A DNA stretch of 64,000 nucleotides from an uncultured Coriobacteriia bacterium (GCA_959608885.1 CAUHSG010000012.1:1-64000); one strand, 5' to 3'; positions 1 to 16,358 are shown, counted from the first letter of the stretch. Translations and numbers: made by a program. The notes: generated by a model not told the origin, from the letters alone.

Positions 1-26
1 CTACCACGCCCCCCTAATTAAACACA

Positions 27-75
27 AAACAAAAATTGGGGGGGGGGCCGCGGTTGTTTCCGCGGCGGCGCCCCC
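27..75 (-). terminator. Hairpin downstream of rpsJ (terminator or attenuator)
   Basis: Downstream of rpsJ there is a perfect 7-bp stem, GCCGCGG at 47-53 with CCGCGGC at 60-66, around a 6-nt loop. It can be extended by pairing part of the ten-G run (38-47) with the C run at 71-75, across a 4-nt bulge. On the minus strand the stem is followed by AATTTTTGTTTTG, which resembles the U tract of an intrinsic terminator. In most bacteria rplC follows rpsJ in the S10 operon, so this could be an attenuator rather than an operon end. The window stops here. Confidence 0.5.
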
Positions 76-118
76 TCGATAGCCGTCACGTTGTTGCGCA
101 ACGGCGCTTGCTCGTAAC

Positions 119-433
119 TTAGAGCTTGATCTCGATATCGACACCAGCCGGCAGGTCGAGACGCATGAGCGAGTCGACGGTGTTGGGCGTCGGGTCGAGG
201 ATGTCGATGAGGCGCTTGTGCGTGCGCATCTCGAACTGCTCGCGCGAGTCCTTGTTGACGTGCGGCGAGCGGATGACGGTGTACAGGTTACGCTCGGTCG
301 GCAGCGGGATGGGACCGCTGATACGCGCACCGGTCTTGGCTGCGGTCTCGACGATGAGCTTGGTCGACTTATCGACGATCTCGTGATCGTAGCCCTTGAG
401 CCTGATGCGAATCTTTTGCTTCTTGTTGGCCAC
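119..433 (-). CDS. rpsJ: 30S ribosomal protein S10
   Basis: This 104-residue protein matches S10 over its whole length, from MANKKQKIRIRLKGYDHE through SGPIPLPTERNLYTV to the C terminus. S10 sits in the head of the 30S subunit and also acts with NusB and NusG in antitermination. The start codon is GTG, chosen because GGAGG lies 10 nt upstream (in 441-450) and because the MANKKQKIR N terminus fits the family. It follows fusA by 35 nt on the same strand, as in fused str/S10 operons. No tuf gene lies between them; tuf is near 52-53 kb instead. Confidence 0.97.
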   Translation of the reverse strand: MANKKQKIRIRLKGYDHEIVDKSTKLIVETAAKTGARISGPIPLPTERNLYTVIRSPHVNKDSREQFEMRTHKRLIDILDPTPNTVDSLMRLDLPAGVDIEIKL

Positions 434-468
434 TTAACTCAAACCTCCATATATCAAGCGGATTCGCG

Positions 469-2580
469 CTACTCGGCGCTGCCGCCAGCCTTCTTGATGA
501 TCTCCTCGGACACGCTCTTGGGAACGGGGCGATAGGAGTCGAACTGCATGTTGTAGGACGCACGGCCCTGCGTGGCAGAACGCAGGTCGGTTGCGTAGCC
601 AAACATCTCGGACAGCGGAACGAGCGCGATGATGGCGGTAGCCGTACCACGCTCTTCCTGACCCTGGATCTGACCACGGCGGGAGTTCAGGTTACCCATG
701 ACGTCGCCCATGTACTCCTTGGGCGTCTCGACCTCGACGCTCTCGACAGGCTCGAGCAGGATCGGGTCGGACTTGCGCAGGGCCTCCTTGATGGCCATGG
801 AGCCAGCGACCTTGAATGCGGCCTCGGAGGAGTCGACATCGTGGTAGGAACCATCGACGAGTTCGACGGCAACGTCGAGGACGGGGTAACCGGCGATGAC
901 ACCGCTCTGCAGGGCCTCTTCGATGCCCTTCTCGACCGACGGGATGTATTCCTTGGGAATTGCACCGCCAACGATCTTGTTCTCGAAGGTGAAGCCAGAG
1001 CCCGGCTCGCCCGGACGCATGTTGATGATGGCGTCGCCGTACTGACCACGACCACCGGACTGGCGAACGAACTTGCCTTGGACGTTGAGGACCTCGTGGC
1101 CCGGCTTCTCGCGATAGGCAACGCGCGGCTTGCCGACGTTTGCCTCGACCTTGAACTCGCGGGTCAGGCGGTCGATGATGATCTCGAGATGCAGCTCGCC
1201 CATGCCGGCGATGATGGTCTGGCCGGTCTCCTCGTCGGTGTGGACCTGGAAGGTCGGGTCCTCCTCGGCGAGCTTCTGCAGACCCACGGCGAGCTTGTCC
1301 TGCTCGGCCTTGGTCTTAGGCTCGACGGCGATGTCGATAACGGGATCGGGGAACTCCATGGACTCGAGAATGATGGGATGATCCTCGTCGCACAGGGACT
1401 CGCCGGTCGTGGTGTTCTTGAGGCCGACGGCCGCGACGATGTCGCCCGTGGAGCAGTAGTCGACGTCGTGCTGCTCGTTGGAATGCATCTCGAGGATGCG
1501 ACCGATGCGCTCCTTCTTGCCGTTGTTGGCATTGATGACGTAGGAGCCGGAATCCAGGCGACCCGAGTACACGCGCAGGTAAGTGAGCTTGCCAACGTAC
1601 GGATCGGTCATGATCTTGAATGCCAGGGAGGCAAACGGATCCTTGTTGGACGGCTTGCGCTCTTCCTCTGCGCCCGTGTCGGGATTGACACCCGTGATGG
1701 CGGGAATGTCGAGCGGGCTGGGTAGGTAGTCGACGACAGCGTCGAGCAGCTCCTGAACGCCCTTATTCTTGTAAGCAGAACCCACGAAGACAAGGTTGAG
1801 GTCGTTGGCGAGAACGCCGGCGCGCAGGGCCGTCTTCAGGAGGTCGACGGGAATCTCCTCGTCCATGAGGACGAGCTCCATGAGCTCGTCGTTGTAGTCG
1901 GCGGCAGCCTCGAGCAGCTCGGCGCGGCGTTCCTCGACGATGTCAGCGAACTCGTCGGGGATGGCGTCCATGGGCTCGGGATAGGTCATGCCCTTGTCGT
2001 CGGCCTTGAAGTCCCATGCAGTCATGGTGACGAGATCGATGACGCCCCAGAAGTGGTCCTCTTCGCCCATGGGAACCTGGGCGGCGATGGCATGGGCACC
2101 CAGGCGATCCCTCATGGTGTCGATCGCGTGGAAGTAGTTGGCGCCGATGCGATCGTACTTGTTGATGAAGGCGATGCGGGGAACCTCGTAGCGGGTGGCC
2201 TGACGCCACACCGTCTCGGACTGCGGCTGAACGCCGGCGACGGCATCGAACACGGCGACGGCACCGTCAAGAACGCGCAGGGAGCGCTCGACCTCGGAGG
2301 TGAAGTCGACGTGACCCGGGGTGTCGATGATCTGGATGCGGTAGGTCTTGCCGTCCTTGTCCCAGAAGCACGTGGTGGCGGCGGAGGTAATCGTTACGCC
2401 GCGCTCCTGCTCCTGAACCATCCAGTCCATGGTCGCAGCACCGTCGTGAACCTCGCCGATCTTGTGGGTCTTGCCCGTATAGTAGAGGATGCGCTCGGTC
2501 GTGGTGGTCTTGCCGGCATCGATGTGGGCCATGATGCCGATGTTGCGAGTATCCTCAAGCGGAGTTTTCTTCGTTGCCAT
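469..2580 (-). CDS. fusA: Translation elongation factor G
   Basis: EF-G is the GTPase that drives translocation and, with RRF, ribosome recycling. The 703-residue length is normal. The G domain carries AHIDAGKTTTTERIL (G1), GVTITSAATT (switch I), DTPGHVDF (G3) and NKYDR (G4, where NKMDR is the more usual form). Domain IV and the C-terminal RGQIQGQEER segment follow. An AGGAGG box 8 nt before the ATG supports the start. It lies 12 nt after rpsG and 35 nt before rpsJ, in the order rpsL-rpsG-fusA-rpsJ. Confidence 0.98.
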   Translation of the reverse strand: MATKKTPLEDTRNIGIMAHIDAGKTTTTERILYYTGKTHKIGEVHDGAATMDWMVQEQERGVTITSAATTCFWDKDGKTYRIQIIDTPGHVDFTSEVERSLRVLDGAVAVFDAVAGVQPQSETVWRQATRYEVPRIAFINKYDRIGANYFHAIDTMRDRLGAHAIAAQVPMGEEDHFWGVIDLVTMTAWDFKADDKGMTYPEPMDAIPDEFADIVEERRAELLEAAADYNDELMELVLMDEEIPVDLLKTALRAGVLANDLNLVFVGSAYKNKGVQELLDAVVDYLPSPLDIPAITGVNPDTGAEEERKPSNKDPFASLAFKIMTDPYVGKLTYLRVYSGRLDSGSYVINANNGKKERIGRILEMHSNEQHDVDYCSTGDIVAAVGLKNTTTGESLCDEDHPIILESMEFPDPVIDIAVEPKTKAEQDKLAVGLQKLAEEDPTFQVHTDEETGQTIIAGMGELHLEIIIDRLTREFKVEANVGKPRVAYREKPGHEVLNVQGKFVRQSGGRGQYGDAIINMRPGEPGSGFTFENKIVGGAIPKEYIPSVEKGIEEALQSGVIAGYPVLDVAVELVDGSYHDVDSSEAAFKVAGSMAIKEALRKSDPILLEPVESVEVETPKEYMGDVMGNLNSRRGQIQGQEERGTATAIIALVPLSEMFGYATDLRSATQGRASYNMQFDSYRPVPKSVSEEIIKKAGGSAE

Positions 2581-2592
2581 TGTGTATACCTC

Positions 2593-3063
2593 CTACCAGC
2601 GATAGTGAGAGAAGGCGCGATTGGACTCGGCCATCTTGTAGACGTCTTCGCGTTTCTTGACGGATGCGCCCAGACCATTGGATGCGTCCATGATCTCGTT
2701 CGCGAGACGCTCGGCCATGCTGCGCTCCTTGCGGTCGCGCGAATAGCCAACGATCCAGCGAATGGCGAGCGTGGTGGCGCGACGGGAGTTGACCTCGGTG
2801 GGCACCTGGTACGTGGCACCGCCAACGCGACGGGGCTTGACCTCGACGGTCGGGCGGACGTTGTCCATGGCCTTCTTGAAGACGCTCAGGGGATCTTCGC
2901 CGGTCTTGGCCTCGACGATGTCAAACGCACCGTAGACGATGCCCTCGGCAGTCGAGCGCTTGCCGTCGAGCAGGATCTTGTTGATGAGCTGCGTGACAAG
3001 GCGGTTGTTATATACGGCATCCGGAGTGATCTCGCGGCGTACTGCAGCGGAACGACGTGGCAT
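2593..3063 (-). CDS. rpsG: 30S ribosomal protein S7
   Basis: The 156-residue product is S7, a primary 16S rRNA binder that nucleates the 30S head. The family signatures MPRRSAAVRRE, LINKILLDGKRSTAE and the C-terminal AFSHYRW are all present. A GGGGGAG box lies just upstream of the ATG. It sits between rpsL (15-nt gap) and fusA (12-nt gap) in one transcription unit. In other bacteria S7 represses translation of this operon; no S7 target was sought here. Confidence 0.98.
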   Translation of the reverse strand: MPRRSAAVRREITPDAVYNNRLVTQLINKILLDGKRSTAEGIVYGAFDIVEAKTGEDPLSVFKKAMDNVRPTVEVKPRRVGGATYQVPTEVNSRRATTLAIRWIVGYSRDRKERSMAERLANEIMDASNGLGASVKKREDVYKMAESNRAFSHYRW

Positions 3064-3078
3064 TTCTCTCCCCCTTCT

Positions 3079-3453
3079 TTAGTTCTTGGGCTTCTTGGCG
3101 CCGTAGCGGCTACGGGCCTGAGCACGGTCGGACACGGAAGCGGTATCGAGCGTACCGCGAATGATCTTGTAGCGAACACCGGGGAGGTCCTTAACACGGC
3201 CGCCGCGGATGAGCACCATCGAGTGCTCCTGCAGGTTGTGGCCAATGCCGGGGATGTAAGCGGTGACTTCCATGCCGTTGACGAGACGGACACGGGCAAC
3301 CTTGCGAAGAGCCGAGTTCGGCTTCTTGGGGGTTGCGGTGTAGACGCGCGTGCAAACCCCACGCTTCTGGGGATTGCCCTTGAGGGCGGGCGACTTGGAT
3401 TTGTCGACTGCCTTCGCGCGGCCCTTGCGGACCAGCTGATTAATGGTAGGCAA
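3079..3453 (-). CDS. rpsL: 30S ribosomal protein S12
   Basis: S12 lies near the decoding centre and is the classic streptomycin-resistance locus. The 124-residue protein has the conserved TPKKPNSALRKVARVRL and RGGRVKDLPGVRY segments with lysines at both positions where resistance mutations occur, so it looks streptomycin-sensitive. The start codon is TTG, preceded by AAAGGA at a spacing of about 6 nt; no in-frame ATG offers a better start. It is the first gene of the str transcription unit, about 65 nt downstream of a good promoter and separated from rpoC by a strong terminator. Confidence 0.97.
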   Translation of the reverse strand: MPTINQLVRKGRAKAVDKSKSPALKGNPQKRGVCTRVYTATPKKPNSALRKVARVRLVNGMEVTAYIPGIGHNLQEHSMVLIRGGRVKDLPGVRYKIIRGTLDTASVSDRAQARSRYGAKKPKN

Positions 3454-3524
3454 TGTAGTTCCTTTCGTTTTGCTACCGGTTTACCGTAGTGGTGCTTTTG
3501 CAGGTTTCAAAAGCGCAAGGCGGT

Positions 3525-3553
3525 AGACTACTCGTCTAACCCAAGGCTGTCAA
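3525..3553 (-). promoter_or_regulatory. Sigma-70-type promoter of the rpsL operon
   Basis: On the minus strand TTGACA (3548-3553) is followed after exactly 17 nt by TAGTCT (3525-3530). The predicted start leaves a 5' UTR of about 65 nt before rpsL. The position just after the rpoC terminator makes an independent promoter for rpsL-rpsG-fusA-rpsJ plausible. Confidence 0.6.
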
Positions 3554-3603
3554 ACGCCACGCATCCGGGTGTGTCCATACTTTTTCATACCTGATTTGCA
3601 AAA

Positions 3604-3633
3604 GAAACCCCCGGCCAAAAGGCCGGGGGTTTC
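3604..3633 (-). terminator. Intrinsic terminator after rpoC
   Basis: A perfect 13-bp stem (GAAACCCCCGGCC with GGCCGGGGGTTTC) closes a 4-nt loop. On the minus strand it is followed by TTTTGC. It lies about 40 nt past the rpoC stop codon and should end the rpoBC transcript. Confidence 0.9.
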
Positions 3634-3670
3634 ACATTCACGCATAGCGAGCAAAAAGTGCTTGACTCTT

Positions 3671-8086
<4,416 letters not shown>

Positions 8087-8089
8087 GGC

Positions 8090-11917
<3,828 letters not shown>

Positions 11918-11973
11918 TATATCCTCCTTATAGTTGTCCGATGAAGCTATGAAACGGGTGATACACGAGCGAG

Positions 11974-12002
11974 AGGATATGCGCGCGCGTATAAGGGGTC
12001 AA
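11974..12002 (-). promoter_or_regulatory. Promoter of rpoBC
   Basis: TTGACC (11997-12002) and TATCCT (11974-11979) are separated by 17 nt on the minus strand, giving a 5' UTR of about 50 nt before the rpoB GTG. The rest of the 250-nt gap (11918-12167) is AT-rich and holds no coding region that I can support. A dedicated promoter is consistent with ppk2 separating rpoB from rplL. Confidence 0.55.
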
Positions 12003-12167
12003 GAAGTTTTTGGGCGAGTGGTCGATTCTCTGCAAATATAATCGCAATCGTGCTCGATTAATCGGCGAATGGTATGTTTTGGGTGATTTATTATCTGAAA
12101 CTGAGTTTATTTTGACGTCAGTCACGCCTAATACGCATTTCGCCTTTCTTGACAAGAGGTGAAGGGG

Positions 12168-13751
12168 CTAATTCTTCTTGTCCTGCTTCAGGCGCTCCTC
12201 GATTGCGGCGTTGATGGCCTTGATCGTCTTGATGCGCGCGTACTTCTTGTCATCGGACTCGATGATGTTCCAGGGGGCGAAGTACGTCGAGGTCATGCGC
12301 AGCATGTCGTTGATGGCCACGCAGTACTGCGGATACTTCTCGCGATTGCGCCAATCCTCGTCCGTGAGCTTCCACGCCTTGTCCGAGTCGTTCTTGCGTG
12401 CCTCGAAGCGCGCGAGCTGCTCGTCTTGGCTCACGTCGACCCAGAACTTCATAAGGAGCGTACCCGTCCGGAACATCTCCCACTCGAAGTCATTGATCTC
12501 CTCGAAGGCGCGGCGCCAATCGGAATCGGTGCAGAAACCCTCCACGCGCTCGACCATGACGCGACCGTACCAGGAGCGATCGTAAATCGCGGTATGCCCG
12601 CTCTTGGGCAAGCTGACCCAGTAACGCCATAGGAAGGGATGCTCCTTCTCGGGCTTGGTGGGTGCGCTCGAGGGAATGACGCGGTAATCGCGGGCATCGA
12701 GTGCCGCGGCTATACGCTTGATAGCGCCGCCCTTGCCAGCCGCGTCCCAACCCTCGAAGACGAGCATCATCGGAATCTGCCTGCGATACATCTCGAACTG
12801 CAGGGTGTTGAGCCGTTCCTGTTCCTTCTTAAGCTCGCTGCGATACTCCTCGGGATCAATCGTGAGGTCGTGGCGAATTTCCTCGACCGCCTGGACTTCC
12901 ACGAGGTCGTGACGCGTGCGCGGCAACGGGAAGTCATCGGGAATGATGACGGGGTTCTCCTTGATCTTGACGTGACGAGCCAGCCCCTCTTCGATTTCGG
13001 CGACGAGTGTCTCGAGAAACTCGATGCGACGCACGCGGCGGTTTTCGGCGGCGATGATGTGCCAAGGGGCGTCGGCGCTGTCGGTGAGCTCGAGAAGCTT
13101 GTCAATGATGGGCAGCGACTTGTCGTAGTTCTTGTTCTGGTAGAGATCCTCTTCGTTGACGCGCCACGCGGTCGTCTTATCTGCCTCAAGGGCCTCGAGA
13201 CGCTTGGCCTGCTCCTTCTTACTGATGTGGAAGAACAGTTTGATGATGAGATAGCCATCGGCGACGAGCTGACCCTCGAAGATCTGGGCGGACTCGGCGA
13301 AGAGACCCACCTCTCCGTTACGCGACTTCACAATGTAATCGACATGATCGCGAATCTTGGGCTGCGGCAGATGCGCGGCCCCCTTGCCGCTATGAATCAT
13401 GCCGGAGAGGTTCTTGATAATTTCGGAATACCAGCTCTTGTCGAAGAAGGTCATGGTGCCGTACTGACCGACGCGCTCCCAGAAGCGCTTCATGAGCGGG
13501 TATCGACACTCTTCTTCCGTGGGGTCATTCATCGAGTACACGGTAAACGCGCGGGCGTCGAGATCCTTCACCAGCTTGGAAATGCTCGTTCCCTTGCCCG
13601 ATGCGCTCCAACCGTCCACGCAGACGACAACGGGAAACTTCTCGCGAATGCACTGCTGCTGCAGGCGCACGAGCTTCTCGGTGAGCTCCTTCTTGCGCTG
13701 CTCGTATTCTTCCTTGTCGATGCGTTTCTTGAGATCGGCCTTCTCGAGCAT
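12168..13751 (-). CDS. Two-domain (class II) PPK2, polyphosphate:AMP phosphotransferase-like
   Basis: A 527-residue protein with two tandem PPK2 domains. The N-terminal domain has Walker A GWSASGKGTS (from residue 47) and a lid motif DKSWYSE. The C-terminal domain has GWDAAGKGGA (from residue 334) and DRSWYGR. Duplicated PPK2 proteins of this length are class II enzymes such as Pseudomonas polyphosphate:AMP phosphotransferase, which make ADP from AMP and polyphosphate, with the C-terminal half as the active one. The canonical motifs in the second domain here agree with that. A GGGGGAG box precedes the ATG. It lies between rplL and rpoB, an unusual place. Confidence 0.88.
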   Translation of the reverse strand: MLEKADLKKRIDKEEYEQRKKELTEKLVRLQQQCIREKFPVVVCVDGWSASGKGTSISKLVKDLDARAFTVYSMNDPTEEECRYPLMKRFWERVGQYGTMTFFDKSWYSEIIKNLSGMIHSGKGAAHLPQPKIRDHVDYIVKSRNGEVGLFAESAQIFEGQLVADGYLIIKLFFHISKKEQAKRLEALEADKTTAWRVNEEDLYQNKNYDKSLPIIDKLLELTDSADAPWHIIAAENRRVRRIEFLETLVAEIEEGLARHVKIKENPVIIPDDFPLPRTRHDLVEVQAVEEIRHDLTIDPEEYRSELKKEQERLNTLQFEMYRRQIPMMLVFEGWDAAGKGGAIKRIAAALDARDYRVIPSSAPTKPEKEHPFLWRYWVSLPKSGHTAIYDRSWYGRVMVERVEGFCTDSDWRRAFEEINDFEWEMFRTGTLLMKFWVDVSQDEQLARFEARKNDSDKAWKLTDEDWRNREKYPQYCVAINDMLRMTSTYFAPWNIIESDDKKYARIKTIKAINAAIEERLKQDKKN

Positions 13752-13790
13752 GTTCTCTCCCCCGTCAACAGTATAGATGGATATAGAGTA

Positions 13791-13811
13791 CCACGCATAA
13801 GGAATACGTGG
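13791..13811. promoter_or_regulatory. Imperfect palindrome upstream of ppk2
   Basis: CCACGCAT and ATACGTGG are 8-bp arms with one mismatch around a 5-nt centre. The element lies 40-60 nt upstream of the ppk2 start, where an operator would be expected. No regulator is identified. Confidence 0.3.
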
Positions 13812-13860
13812 CCTTATTTCGCGGGTTATGATGATTTGAGAAGAGCGATTTGCGCATTTC

Positions 13861-14031
13861 TTTCGATTTTGTGTGAACGGATAAATAGAAGTGCAAATAT
13901 TTTTCGATTTTGTGAAGCTGCAGCAACACAGATGGAGATAATTTTCGATTCTGTGAGACTAGATAACCACGTCGCTTCACATAATCGAAAAAAACGCGCA
14001 TCCCGTTTTCTAGAGGTACACATGATCGAAA
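13861..14031. repeat. Five copies of a 13-bp motif at 35/41-bp spacing
   Basis: The 373-nt gap between ppk2 and rplL holds five near-identical 13-mers. TTTCGATTTTGTG occurs at 13861 and 13902 and TTTCGATTCTGTG at 13943. The same motif in reverse orientation occurs as CACATAATCGAAA at 13978 and CACATGATCGAAA at 14019. Start-to-start distances are 41, 41, 35 and 41 bp. The first three point one way and the last two the other. The segments between copies are not alike, so this is not a tandem repeat. A helically phased set of protein-binding sites upstream of ppk2 is the simplest reading. Confidence 0.75.
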
Positions 14032-14059
14032 AAAGGTGCAGGCAAACCGCGCAAAAATA

Positions 14060-14086
14060 AAGGAGGCGTCACATGGACGCCTCCTT
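14060..14086 (-). terminator. Intrinsic terminator after rplL
   Basis: A perfect 11-bp stem, AAGGAGGCGTC with GACGCCTCCTT, closes a 5-nt loop and is followed on the minus strand by TATTTTTGC. It lies about 40 nt past the rplL stop and would end the rplJ-rplL transcript before ppk2. Confidence 0.88.
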
Positions 14087-14124
14087 CGATAATCTCGCGC
14101 TCCGAAAACGGTGGAGAATAGAAG

Positions 14125-14505
14125 TTACTTAAGGGTGACGACAGCGCCAGCAGCCTCGAACTTCTCCTTCATCTCCTCGGCCTCGTCCTTCTTCACGCCC
14201 TCCTTGATGGTGGCAGGAGCGCTCTCGACGAGAGCCTTGGCCTCCTTGAGGCCCTGATCGGTGACCTCGCGGACAACCTTGATGACAGCGATCTTGTTGT
14301 CACCGAAGGACTCGAGCACGACGTCGAAGTCGCTCTTCTCCTCGGCAGCACCAGCGTCGCCACCGGCAACAGCGCCACCAACGGCGGCAACGGCAACGGG
14401 AGCGGCGGCGGAGACGCCAAAGGCCTCCTCCAGGTCATGGACGAGCTCAGAGAGCTCGAGAGCGGTCAGGCCCTTGATACCTTCGAGAATTTCTTCCTTA
14501 GTCAT
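14125..14505 (-). CDS. rplL: 50S ribosomal protein L7/L12
   Basis: A 126-residue L7/L12 stalk protein. It has the N-terminal dimerisation helix region (LSELVHDLEEAFGVSAAA), an Ala/Gly-rich hinge at about residues 37-55, and the C-terminal factor-binding domain with EKSDFDVVLESFG, IKVVREVTDQGLKEAK and LVESAPATIKEGV. It recruits translational GTPases as dimers on L10. It lies about 60 nt after rplJ, and a strong terminator follows. Confidence 0.98.
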   Translation of the reverse strand: MTKEEILEGIKGLTALELSELVHDLEEAFGVSAAAPVAVAAVGGAVAGGDAGAAEEKSDFDVVLESFGDNKIAVIKVVREVTDQGLKEAKALVESAPATIKEGVKKDEAEEMKEKFEAAGAVVTLK

Positions 14506-14568
14506 AACTAAAACCTTTCAGTTGCGGCGGCATTCACGCCACCTTGCATATACATAACAAATGTGGCG

Positions 14569-15087
14569 CTATGCAGCCTTCTGGTCTGCGATAGCCTGAA
14601 CCGTGCGAGCCAACCCTTCTGCCGGTGCCGCGCAGACACGGGCGAGACCCGTGACCGGTGCGAGCATGGTGGACAGAAGCATGGCAACGAGCTGCTCCTT
14701 GCTGGGCAGATCGGCGACCTTGAGTGCCTCCTCGACGGAATAGACCTTGCCGTCGACGATGCCGCCCTTGATCTCCAGGGCCTCGTGATCCTTCGCGAAG
14801 TTCTTGAGAGCCTTGGCCGGAGCGGCCACGTCGCCATCGCAGAACACGAAGGCCGTGGGACCAGCCAGAATCTCGGGGATTTCGGGAAGGTCGAGGTTCT
14901 TGAGCGCGATGGCGGCGAGGTTGTTCTTGTAGACATGCATATGTCCATTGCCCTCGCGAATGTTGCGACGAAGCTCCTGGGATTCCTTGACGGTAAGGCC
15001 ACGAGCGTCGACGAACCAGCAACCATCGCTGTTCTTGAAGAGCTCGGTAAGCTCCTCGACTTGCTCGACTTTTTGCTGTGTAGGCAT
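14569..15087 (-). CDS. rplJ: 50S ribosomal protein L10
   Basis: L10 anchors the L7/L12 stalk to 23S rRNA. The conserved N-terminal part (FVDARGLTVKESQELRR, VYKNNLAAIAL) and the Ala-rich C-terminal helix that binds L12 dimers are present. I place the start at the ATG at 15087 (172 residues), because GGGAGG lies 5 nt upstream; the in-frame GTG at 15093 overlaps that box. An L10 leader RNA precedes it, as expected for an autoregulated rplJ-rplL unit. Unusually, rplK-rplA is not adjacent but some 34 kb away. Confidence 0.96.
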   Translation of the reverse strand: MPTQQKVEQVEELTELFKNSDGCWFVDARGLTVKESQELRRNIREGNGHMHVYKNNLAAIALKNLDLPEIPEILAGPTAFVFCDGDVAAPAKALKNFAKDHEALEIKGGIVDGKVYSVEEALKVADLPSKEQLVAMLLSTMLAPVTGLARVCAAPAEGLARTVQAIADQKAA

Positions 15088-15171
15088 GCGCACCTCCCTT
15101 CATACAAATCGACCCCCGCTGCGTGACAGCGGAGGCCGACGAGAGTGCATGCCTAAAGCATCATTCATGTT

Positions 15172-15250
15172 CGACCACCTCGGCGGGCGGAAGGCTTGCC
15201 TTCCCTTAAGTCCCGGATGGGACACCGGCTGTCTTTGGTAGCGGGTAAAA
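15172..15250 (-). ncRNA. L10 leader (ribosomal protein autoregulatory RNA)
   Basis: On the minus strand the segment contains AAAGACAGCCGGTG, CTTAAG and CCCGCCGAGGTGG in order. These are the conserved pieces of the rplJ leader that binds the L10-(L12) complex. A further small hairpin (CCGCTG, CAGCGG) lies between it and rplJ at about 15117-15133. The rest of the 222-nt gap is leader sequence plus the promoter. By family knowledge excess L10 binds here and represses rplJ-rplL. Confidence 0.75.
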
Positions 15251-15268
15251 CTACAAATGCGAGATGGA

Positions 15269-15297
15269 ATGATAGAGCAATAGACGAGCAGGCGCAA
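15269..15297 (-). promoter_or_regulatory. Promoter of rplJ-rplL
   Basis: TTGCGC (15292-15297) and TATCAT (15269-15274) are 17 nt apart on the minus strand, just upstream of the L10 leader and beginning within 40 nt of the end of the preceding gene. Spacing and -10 box are good; the -35 box is partial. Confidence 0.5.
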
Positions 15298-15309
15298 GGA
15301 AAAGATAGG

Positions 15310-16179
15310 TTACCGCACCCCATATTGCCTGTAGAGAGCCTCCCGATCATCGCTCACAAATGCGGCGAGAATATCCTCAGCAGAAACACCAGCGCTCTGC
15401 ATCGCAGCGATAAGGGCAGCAGAACGGGCTTCTCCCTGCTCGAGACCTCGTTCAAGGCCCTCCTTCTCCCCTCTTTCGATCGCCTCGGCTTCTTTGACCC
15501 TCATCATCATATCGACGGTCATGATGCTTCCAACCCAACCCTCGTCGGCGTAGGCCTCGCGCGTGGCGTCTGCAAGTTCCATGGTCAGATCATCTCCCTC
15601 CACCGGCTCATTTGTCTCCACGTATTCTAGCAAGGAACGGACCTCCGGTGGAACGTCCAGCATGCTTGCGGAGGTGTTCGCCACGATAACATGCACACCA
15701 TTATTGAGCCCGAGAGGCAGTCCGTCTTCGCATCTCATCTCGAATCTATGCAGTGCGCAATTGGTACCGAAATGATCGTATCGACAAATTGCCAGCATGT
15801 AGAGTTCTGACAGATCTCTATACATCTGCCCCTTGCCCAGAGAACGTGAGTCTATCATCGCCTGATAGTATCGAAGCCTACGCTCGAGACTGCCGTCTCG
15901 CTCGCTTTGCATCTCGATTTCGACGACCTCTCCGCTGCCTGCAAGAATGGCGTCCATTCGTACCGACTTGCGCAAAGCCGCCGGAATATCCATCTCGACT
16001 TCGAAGAACTCAAGTGCTCCTATCTTGATACCTAAGAGTCGTTCCGCAAAACGACGTGCGAGATCGGGATTGTCCGCCATGACCTTCGCAAACGTATAGG
16101 CAGATGCGAATACGAGCCCCTCTCGATCGAGTTCGAACTGAGTTTTTGCCCTTCGGGGCACATTCTTTCCAAGGCCCAT
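15310..16179 (-). CDS. Rpn/PD-(D/E)XK nuclease family transposase-type protein
   Basis: A 289-residue protein of the recombination-promoting nuclease group (PD-(D/E)XK transposase-like). The core reads RMDAILAGSGEVVEIEMQ, giving the D...ExE pattern of a metal-dependent endonuclease. GSLERRLRYYQAMIDSR and the C-terminal helical part are also typical, including a Glu/Arg-rich coiled segment near EAEAIERGEKEGLERGLEQ. The start is the ATG at 16179, with AAAGGAG 9 nt upstream. Relatives promote RecA-independent recombination or act in phage defence. It abuts the rplJ promoter and marks the left end of the accessory block. Confidence 0.8.
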   Translation of the reverse strand: MGLGKNVPRRAKTQFELDREGLVFASAYTFAKVMADNPDLARRFAERLLGIKIGALEFFEVEMDIPAALRKSVRMDAILAGSGEVVEIEMQSERDGSLERRLRYYQAMIDSRSLGKGQMYRDLSELYMLAICRYDHFGTNCALHRFEMRCEDGLPLGLNNGVHVIVANTSASMLDVPPEVRSLLEYVETNEPVEGDDLTMELADATREAYADEGWVGSIMTVDMMMRVKEAEAIERGEKEGLERGLEQGEARSAALIAAMQSAGVSAEDILAAFVSDDREALYRQYGVR

Positions 16180-16332
16180 CGTCACACGCTCCTTTCGTGG
16201 GCAAAACGAACGGAAGCGCAGCATATGACAGAAAGCACCGAAACGACTACCTCGAGAATCTGAACGAAATCGGAGTGATTTCGGACAAAACTCGGAGCAA
16301 CCAAGGCTGGCTGAAGGTCATGATTAAAAGGC

Positions 16333-16358
16333 GAGGTGCTGACCTTCGCCAGCACCTC
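16333..16358 (-). terminator. Hairpin with short U tract
   Basis: A perfect 9-bp stem, GAGGTGCTG with CAGCACCTC and an 8-nt loop, is followed on the minus strand by GCCTTTTAA. It lies in the 262-nt gap between the SLC13 permease gene and the Rpn gene, which holds nothing else coding. Confidence 0.5.

Noticed and set aside
13861..14031. Regular short repeats considered as a CRISPR array
   Set aside because: Repeats are only 13 bp, occur in both orientations, and no cas genes are present.
12639..14060. 473-codon plus-strand open frame opposite ppk2
   Set aside because: Antisense shadow of a well-supported PPK2 gene, with no recognisable domain.
15310..16179. Insertion sequence
   Set aside because: The Rpn-type gene has no flanking terminal inverted repeats or target duplication that I can see, and this family is usually not a classical IS transposase.
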